Source: Benincasa hispida (lineage: Eukaryota > Streptophyta > Magnoliopsida > Cucurbitales > Cucurbitaceae). Taken from it: a stretch of 64,000 nt of DNA. A program made the position numbers and the translations under genes. Positions within the stretch are counted from its first letter, which is position 1, and every line of letters begins with the position of its first letter. The stretch spans positions 93,945,325 to 94,009,324 of the forward strand of contig NC_052349.1 in NCBI RefSeq assembly GCF_009727055.1. The letters run 5' to 3'. Below the pieces are notes generated by a model, which was not told where the DNA came from, ran no database searches, and saw only the letters and a program-made list of their open reading frames with translations. Shown in pieces: positions 57,928-64,000 of this stretch.

Positions 57928-59205
57928 ACGCACCATTCCCTAGACGTCTGATGAAGAAGAATGATGAACAACAATTCAAGCGCTTTCTTGAGCTCCTGAG
58001 GCAATTGCATATCAATATTCCACTTAGAGAGACCTTGGAGAAAATGCCAAAATATGTAAAAAAATTTAAGGACATTTTGACGAAGAAAAGAAGAGTCAAC
58101 GAAACGGAAGTAATCGCGCTAACGTAGGAGTGCAACGCATTAGTAAGCAACAGTCTACCTAAGAAACAGAAGGACCCTGGGAGCTTCACAGTTCCATGCT
58201 CGATAGAAGGGTTAGATGTGGGACATGCGTTGTGCGATTTGGGAGCCAGTATTAATCACATGCCACTCTCAATCTTTAAGAAATTGGGAATTGGTGAAGC
58301 ACAACCCACTTTTGTTACTCTTCAACTTGTTGACAAAAAAATCAAGTACCCAGAAGGAAAGATTGAAGATGTTCTGGTAAAGGTTGACAACTTTATATTC
58401 CCAGCAGATTTTATCATCTTGGACTATGAAGCAGATAAAGAGGTACCAATTATCCTTGGACGCCCCTTCTTAGCTACTGGGAAAGTTTTAATTGACGTGC
58501 ATAAAGGAGAATTAACTATGCACGTAGATAATCAAGAGGTGAAGTTTAATCTGTTAAACGCATTAAAGTTCCCAGATAGTGAAGATTGTCAGCTGAACAG
58601 TTTAGAGTTGCTTGAAGAGGAGACCCATGTGTGCGAGGTCCTCGCGTTGGAGGAGAACCTGAAAGAACCAGAGTCACCAAGTCTGAGTGAGCAGCGGACA
58701 AAACCAATGCATCCATCACTAGAGGAACCACCAGAACTTGAGTTGAAACCATTACCTAGTCACTTGAAATATGCCTTCCTTGAAACAAACAAAACTTTAC
58801 TTGTGATCATTTCCACGAATCTTACTGAGCCTAACGAGCACTCTCTCTTGCAGATGCTGAAAAAGCACATGCGTGCAATAGGTTGGATGCTAGCGAATAT
58901 CCGTGGCATCAGCCCATCTTATTGCATGCATAAGATCAGGCTGGAAGAAGGGAAGTCGAGATCGATTGAGCCTTAAAGAAGGTTGAACCCCATAATGAAG
59001 GAAGTGGTCAAGAAAGAAATCCTAAAATGGTTAGATGCGGGAATGATCTATCCTATATCCGATAGTAGCTAGGTAAGCCCAGCCCAATGCGTTCCCAAGA
59101 AAGGGGGAACAACTGTGATAGGCAATAGCAATAATGAACTCATACCTTCAAAGACTGTCATGAGCTGGCACATCTGTATGGATTACAGGAAGCTCAACAA
59201 ATGCG
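57915..59205 (+). pseudogene. Athila-2 protease and start of reverse transcriptase
   Basis: After a region with LHINIPLRETLEKMPKY and a TAG at 58125, the aspartic protease is readable: DLGASINHMPLSIFKKLG (about 58240), then PADFIILDYEADKEVPII and LGRPFLATGK. The linker runs to LELKPLPSHLKYAFLE, where the RT N-terminus begins (ISPSYCMHKIRLE). Stops lie at 58974 (TAA) and in DSS*VSP (TAG near 59070). The RT ends at MDYRKLNK; the next roughly 580 bases found in Athila-1 are missing. Confidence 0.88.
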
Positions 59206-60387
59206 TGACCCCTGAGTGCATTACTAGAGGCGAACCGACCCTACGATTTCAATGAAGACTATTGTGACGCGTTTGAAACATTGAAATATGTCTTGTCATC
59301 AGCCCCGGTACTAATAGCACCAGATTGGACGCAACGTTTTATTCTCATGTACGACGCGAGTGATGTTGCAGTAGGAACAATGTTAGGGCAGAAGAAAGGA
59401 AATTTGATACATCCCATCTCTTACGCGTCCAAGACACTAAATGACTGTCAGGAACACTACACAACCACTGAAAAAGAAATGTTGGCTATAGTGTTTAGCA
59501 TTGAGAAGTTCAGATCTTATCTAGTTGGTGTGTCAGCCACCATCTACACAGATCACGCAACCATAAAGTTCCTAATGAGTAAAAAGGATGCGAAGCCAAG
59601 ATTAATAAGATAGGTGCTACTGTTACAGGAATTTGACATTGATATTCAGGACAGAAAGGGAACTGAGAATCAGGTGGCTGACCACCTGTCCAGGTTAGAA
59701 AATCAAGAAAGTGAAATCAAGGACGCATTTCCTGATGAAAGCTTGATCAGAGTTGAAGACAGGGAACCTTGGTACGCGGACATAGTTAATTACTTAACTA
59801 CCAAGCAATTCCCTGGGAACTTCAACTCTCAGCAAAAGAAACGATTAGTACATGACAGCAAATTTTATTTTTGGGATGAACCGTTTCTCTATAAACAAGG
59901 CCCTAACTCATAATGCGTCGATGTGTTTCGGAGGAGAAGACACAACGCATCTTGGCTGAGTGTCATGACTCTCCTTACGGAGGGCATTTCGGTGGGCAAA
60001 GAACTGCTGCGAAGATCCTTCAAAGTGGATACTTCTGGCCCACTCTCTTCAAAGATGCGAGGGAGTTTGTTCATAAATGTGACCCCTGCCAACGCACCTG
60101 GAATATCTATCAAGGGACGCAATGCCCTTGAATAATATTCTCAAAGTTGAGCTGTTTGGTGTTTGGGGCATTGATTTTATGGGACCTTTTCCCCTGTCCT
60201 GCGGCTTACAATATACTGCTTGCAGTAGACTATGCATCAAGGTGGGTAGAAGCAGTAGCTTGTGCCAGAAATGATGCGTCCACTGTTTCTAAGTTTCTTA
60301 CCAGGAACATCTTCACACGCTTTGGAATGCCAAGAGCCTTGATAAGTGACGAAGGTACGCATTTCATTAATCACATCATTTCTAAAT
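59206..60387 (+). pseudogene. Athila-2 RNase H and integrase, broken
   Basis: Sequence resumes in the RT connection ([15 protein letters not shown] in a shifted frame). RNase H is then readable ([42 protein letters not shown]), with a TAG at 59611 where Trp is expected. [11 protein letters not shown] and an acidic linker follow. The integrase HHCC zinc domain is intact (ECHDSPYGGHFGGQRTAA ... CDPCQRT, 59960-60110). The core has a frameshift near 60131, then [11 protein letters not shown] and RALISDEGTHF, and breaks off at about 60387, before the catalytic Glu. Confidence 0.88.
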
Positions 60388-61974
60388 TAGGAAATTCCTT
60401 AATTAATACTTGTTATATCAATACATAATGTCAAAATAACCAAAATATCATTATATAATGAAAATACTAACTTACCCTATTCCAATTTAGCCAAAATCCC
60501 AAAATTAGCCTCTTTAGAGGTTATTTGGACCGTGGTAGGCAGCTGAACGTTGGGCCGTAGGTAGGGTGGGCATGCTGTGCCGCACAGGGGGCTGGTGCGT
60601 TTGGGCGTGCGATGCGTTGGGCGAGTGTTGCATTGCACGGTGGGGCTATTGCGCTGGGCGTGATGCGTCACATGGGGGCGCAGCTGCACTGGGCTAGCAT
60701 GGCGTGCGTGCAGAGTGTGGGCTGGCTGTGCATCCGGCTGACTCAATGCCTCACCAATGCAACCTTTGTTTCTTTTGATCTCCAATCAATTTGGTAGCCT
60801 AATAACTAAAACGTAACTCTCTAAATATGCTCTCAACACAAGTTTAAGGTGATTGGTATGAATAATTCCTCTTGCTCAACCCCTCATTTATAAGCCATTA
60901 CCAAACTCACCCCCTGTGACAACTTAACTCCGCATTTGGGTCTCCACTTTGGAGCTGCCAACACTTAGTCTACCTCAGCCTAGCCTTGAGATGTTTTCCA
61001 TCTCAGCCTGCCAACCAAAATCTCCTTTTTTTTGCATGAAATCTCCTTCAGCTCCACCTCCTGCTTAGGGTTGAATAACTTCCATTGCATGAAATTATCC
61101 TTTGTCCACCTCCTACTAAAACTTTGGGTGTGATCTCTCCTTTTGCCACCTAAATACCTTAAATACTTAAACATATTTCTCTATTTAAAATGTTTAAACT
61201 TATGCTCGTATACCATTGGCATCTTCCTGGTGAAGTTTCCATCAAATTAGCCTTACCTTTATCCTTAAGCAAGCAACTCACCCTTCACCTCATCAAAAGT
61301 CCTACTTAGCATCGCCATAAGTGGGCCATCACCAACGCATAGGGTGGCCGCTCACCTTGACACATGGCTTGTAAGGTGTGTGTTTGCTCGACCTACTAGC
61401 ATGGATGCACGGTGCTTAACCACTCGACCAGGTGGTCTGCCTAGGTGCATTGCGCGCTTGGCCCCCTAGGCATGCTCGACCGCGTGGGCAGTGCCTTCGT
61501 CCGATGGGTGTGCCTCGCCACATGGCGTGCACCTTGGCTTAATCGCGTCGAGCATGGCTACTTCGTGGTAGACTCGACAGCATTTGACGCTATAGGATTG
61601 GCTTGCCCGCTTTGCCCGTTCGAACGCATATAGGCAGGGCACCGGCATACACCATCGATGCATAGGCTGCACGCTTGACGCATGGCCCTGCGCGCCTAAG
61701 CATGCTCACTAACGCATGCTTCCTGCCCTGTCCGCATGACTCATGTATACCTTTTGCGTTGGTTGTATTCCAACCCTTAGCCATTTTTCCAAGTCTTCTT
61801 GCTTCTAATCCTCTATGCATTCTTTGCGTCCAACATAGTTTTAAGCCCTTCATAGCTCGTTTGGACTTTTGGTCACCTTTTTTGGATTATTTTAAATGTT
61901 TTCCATTGCTCCATATCCTTATTTAGGATTTTTCTATTTAACTTCCCACTTTAGATTTAGTGTTAGGTCTTACA
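60388..61974 (-). mobile_element. probable gypsy-type LTR or LTR-like insertion, GC-richer
   Basis: The right end on the minus strand starts TGTAAGACCTAACAC (61974 downward), a common start for plant gypsy LTRs. The interior (60540-60740 and 61300-61700) is rich in GCGTTG, GCATGC and CGCATG, unlike the AT-rich surroundings. No coding frame is credible. The left border is set by where the Athila-2 integrase ends. The five bases flanking the right end (GACAA) are not found at the left border. Confidence 0.4.
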
Positions 61975-62567
61975 GACAAAGAGAACCGTGCAAACGTAGA
62001 ATTTCGAACAATGGACAGGTGAACCCCTTTTCCGGACGGTTGCCCCTGGTATGTTTATTATAGCATCCAAGGTAAACGGCGGCTTCTCTCTCATGATTGT
62101 ACAGATCGGACGACTTTAATTCCTGACTGATGCGCTGAATATTTGTCACCAAAAAGCTGAATGTACTTGTGATCGTTATCGGCTGTCAACTTAATTCGGA
62201 TTTGACTGTCATCAGCTTTCTATCCCATCGCGATTAATTAGCCTTTCACCGAGATGTGCCCACCATGTTTTGCTGACCAAGTTACGGCAATCCTTCTCGG
62301 GCGAATGTTCGCAAACACACTCATCGCAAAGCCTTGCGGTGAAGTTGTGCTCGACCAATGATTTCCTATGATCGCAATTCTTGCATTGTATCAACGCATA
62401 TTCTGCATAAAAACACTAAAATCAACTGTTCCTATGCGATGAACGCATGCGACCGCAATATTATGAAATTGATGCTTGATGGACACAATTTAACATGTTT
62501 TATCAACGCAATCCAACATTGTTTAAAAACTCGGCACCATGATAACGTGCATCTCTGCCTGTTATCA
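61975..62567 (-). mobile_element. family-B LTR fragment of a minus-strand Athila element
   Basis: On the minus strand it starts TGATAACAGGCAGAGATGC at 62567 and follows the family-B LTR at 33499 block for block (CATGCGTTCATCGCATAGG, the Cys-rich open frame, CAGCTTTTTGGTGACAAAT, GGCGGCTTCTC complement). It stops just past the TATA region, where the GC-richer insertion begins. Confidence 0.8.
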
Positions 62568-62580
62568 CACCCCCAAATTT
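62568..62580 (-). other. polypurine tract next to the family-B LTR
   Basis: AAATTTGGGGGTG on the minus strand, directly before the TGATAAC start of the LTR. Confidence 0.7.
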
Positions 62581-63839
62581 AAACAATGTTTGTCCTTAAA
62601 CATAAGCTAAAGATTTCCTTTAGCAAGTCAACCGCAATGTCCTTTTCCTAGATTTCTCAAGGATACTTCGTTCAAATCCTATATACCAAAGTTTCCTTAA
62701 GCCTTATTCAAGTCTCTTCTTAAAATATTTCTAAGACCTAGGGAGTGCAAGCTTAACCTTCAAAAGAACTTTACTAATTTCTAGAACATCACATGATTTA
62801 TTTCAAAAATAACTTTTTTTTTCACCGGGGTGTCAAATGATTTTATCCTTGCATATTTCTTGTCATTGTTATTTTTTTTAGACCTTGCGCTGATCCGAGT
62901 GCTTTGCCTTCGTTTTGGCTTGCCCCCACGTGTGTTATGCGGACATCCAACTACGAGCAATGCGCTCTTTCTCAGATTAAACTCATGCCTACTTGGCAGT
63001 GGAGTTGCGGTCATTTATTTATACGTTGATCCTGGTGACTTACTTTCGTTTTGGCTTGCCCCACGTGTGTCATGCAGACATCCAACTACGGGTAAGTACC
63101 TTTCACAACTTAACTCTTATCAACCTGGGTTTCCCATTGCGTTGACAGTGGAGTTGTTAATTTTTTTTTGTTTTTTTTAGAAAATAGCAAAGTCGAAAAT
63201 AAATACCTCACCCTCAAATTTAAAATGCGGCAATGTACTCATTGCCAAAAAAAATTGAAATGAGTCATGCGATGTTCTGAGAAAGCTTCGTAAAGAGAGT
63301 TTGAAAGAAAGCTAGCTAACCCCTACTTTCTAGAAATATTTTATGAGGTGACTATTTAAAGTTAAAATGACTCTAGTATATACGAAAGAAATAGAAGCAT
63401 GTTTTTCATCATTGAAATCATACTTGGCAAAGAAACAACATGTGGTAACTTACTAAATTTATCTATGCCAAATGATTGCGGTAATATAAGAGGATGCGGT
63501 GATAAGACTTTTAAACTAAAATGTGATGCGATAGCGCAAAATTTGAAATAAAGGAAAAGGAAGAATACACCCCTAAATTTGCGCTGTCGCTCGCATTATG
63601 TATTGACACATCCTTCTTTACGACGATCTCTCTTCTTTGGATTGCAGTGATGGTGTGAGATAATTTGCTGCTTCATATAGCATCTCCACAATCCCGTGCC
63701 TTAATCGTTATAAACAACAAAGAGAGGGTCAAATGATTTTAAACAAAACAAGTTTTTTTTATAATTTTTTTTAATATAGATAATAAAGAGTAAAATGTAG
63801 ATAGATAATTAATGATTAAAGTGACGAAGGAATGAGAAT
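62581..63839 (-). other. 3' untranslated region of the minus-strand Athila element
   Basis: Aligns by eye with the Athila-1 3' region: the block CACGGGATTGTGGAGATGC (near 63680), GACAGCGCAAATTT (near 63575) and AATGATGAAAAACATGCT (near 63405). It contains two direct copies of a conserved block (62911-62957 and 63047-63092), also found once in Athila-3. Frames of 77-116 codons here are not protein-like. Confidence 0.7.
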
Positions 63840-63998
63840 TCAAGAATCAAACAAAGGGTATTCCAGGTTTTTCAGCTTCACGGAGGTCTTTTCTGGCTGG
63901 AAATCACCAATCCGCAAATGTGCCTTTACTCGTTTGGTCCATTCAGCCCTATTGTACAGCTTTCCGATCCTCAGGTGATCAAGCCCTCCACCGCACCA
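63840..63998 (-). pseudogene. C-terminal end of an unrecognised open frame, cut by the window edge
   Basis: A minus-strand frame is open for about 52 codons from the window edge to a TGA at 63842-63840. It reads through HLRIGKLYNRAEWTKRVKAH, then FQPEKTSVKLKNLEYPLFDS. It lies where the pol frame of Athila-1 ends, upstream of the shared 3' untranslated region, but its end does not resemble that integrase tail. It may be a different pol terminus or an extra reading frame of the element. I do not recognise it. Confidence 0.35.
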
Positions 63999-64000
63999 GT

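Larger units (their letters stand above)
54570..60387 (+). mobile_element. Athila-like Ty3/gypsy element (Athila-2), 3' truncated
   Basis: 5' LTR (54570-56123), tRNA-Asp type primer-binding site, gag, protease, remnant reverse transcriptase, RNase H and the first two thirds of integrase, all on the plus strand. The integrase stops within HIISKL and unrelated sequence follows. No 3' LTR is in the window. Confidence 0.88.

Noticed and set aside
60477..61853. Frames of 60-102 codons in the GC-richer block
   Set aside because: They are on both strands, rich in Cys, His, Arg and Ala from GCATGC-type repeats, and show no family pattern; the block looks like an LTR.

Overview
The window looks like plant nuclear DNA, from an AT-rich, retrotransposon-dominated stretch of a dicot chromosome. 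The style of the Copia and Athila-type repeats suggests a cucurbit, but that is an inference from general familiarity and was not tested. Only one convincing host gene is present: a 777-residue J-domain protein with a C-terminal DUF3444 region on the minus strand (7633-9966). Its promoter and 5' leader probably lie to the right, up to about 11.2 kb. Everything else is transposable elements, their debris, simple repeats, two assembly gaps and three uncut library-adapter sequences.

Layout: 1-1912, part of a minus-strand Athila-type LTR with a 20-N gap. 1913-3830, LTR-like and LINE debris, then featureless AT-rich DNA. 3831-4980, a Harbinger/Tourist-like MITE carrying a minisatellite. 5-7.6 kb, AT-rich spacer with a TA/CATA microsatellite. 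7.6-11.2 kb, the DnaJ gene. 11.55-12.14 kb, a Mutator-like foldback MITE. 12.2-16.9 kb, a minus-strand Copia LTR split by another LTR that itself holds a Copia solo LTR. 17698-21058, a non-autonomous Helitron with internal repeats and a nested hAT-like MITE.

From 21.2 to 60.4 kb there is one deep nest. A minus-strand Athila-like element (21.2-27.2 kb) is interrupted by a Copia LTR (27228), which is interrupted by a second Copia LTR (27375). That LTR is split by a complete Copia element (27785-54080, target duplication ATTAC on both sides). The Copia element carries a solo LTR of family A (30271-32095, duplication CTATG), an Athila element (33499-45904, duplication GTCTT) and an LTR-A plus primer-binding-site fragment (48082-50018). 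The Athila element itself holds two more family-A LTRs. To the right, the second Copia LTR is cut by another Athila-like element (54570 to about 60387) that has lost its reverse-transcriptase core. The last 3.6 kb are a GC-richer minus-strand LTR and the 3' end of one more minus-strand Athila element running off the window.

No element has an intact coding capacity: every gag-pol here has stops, frameshifts or deletions. The DnaJ protein is the only product likely to be made. The points most worth a second look are: a conserved stem-loop at the very start of several Athila-type LTRs; a TATA box plus consensus splice donor kept in all four family-A LTRs; the minisatellite-bearing MITE and its motif shared with the Copia leader; the Helitron; and several junctions that are either unusual recombination products or assembly errors.
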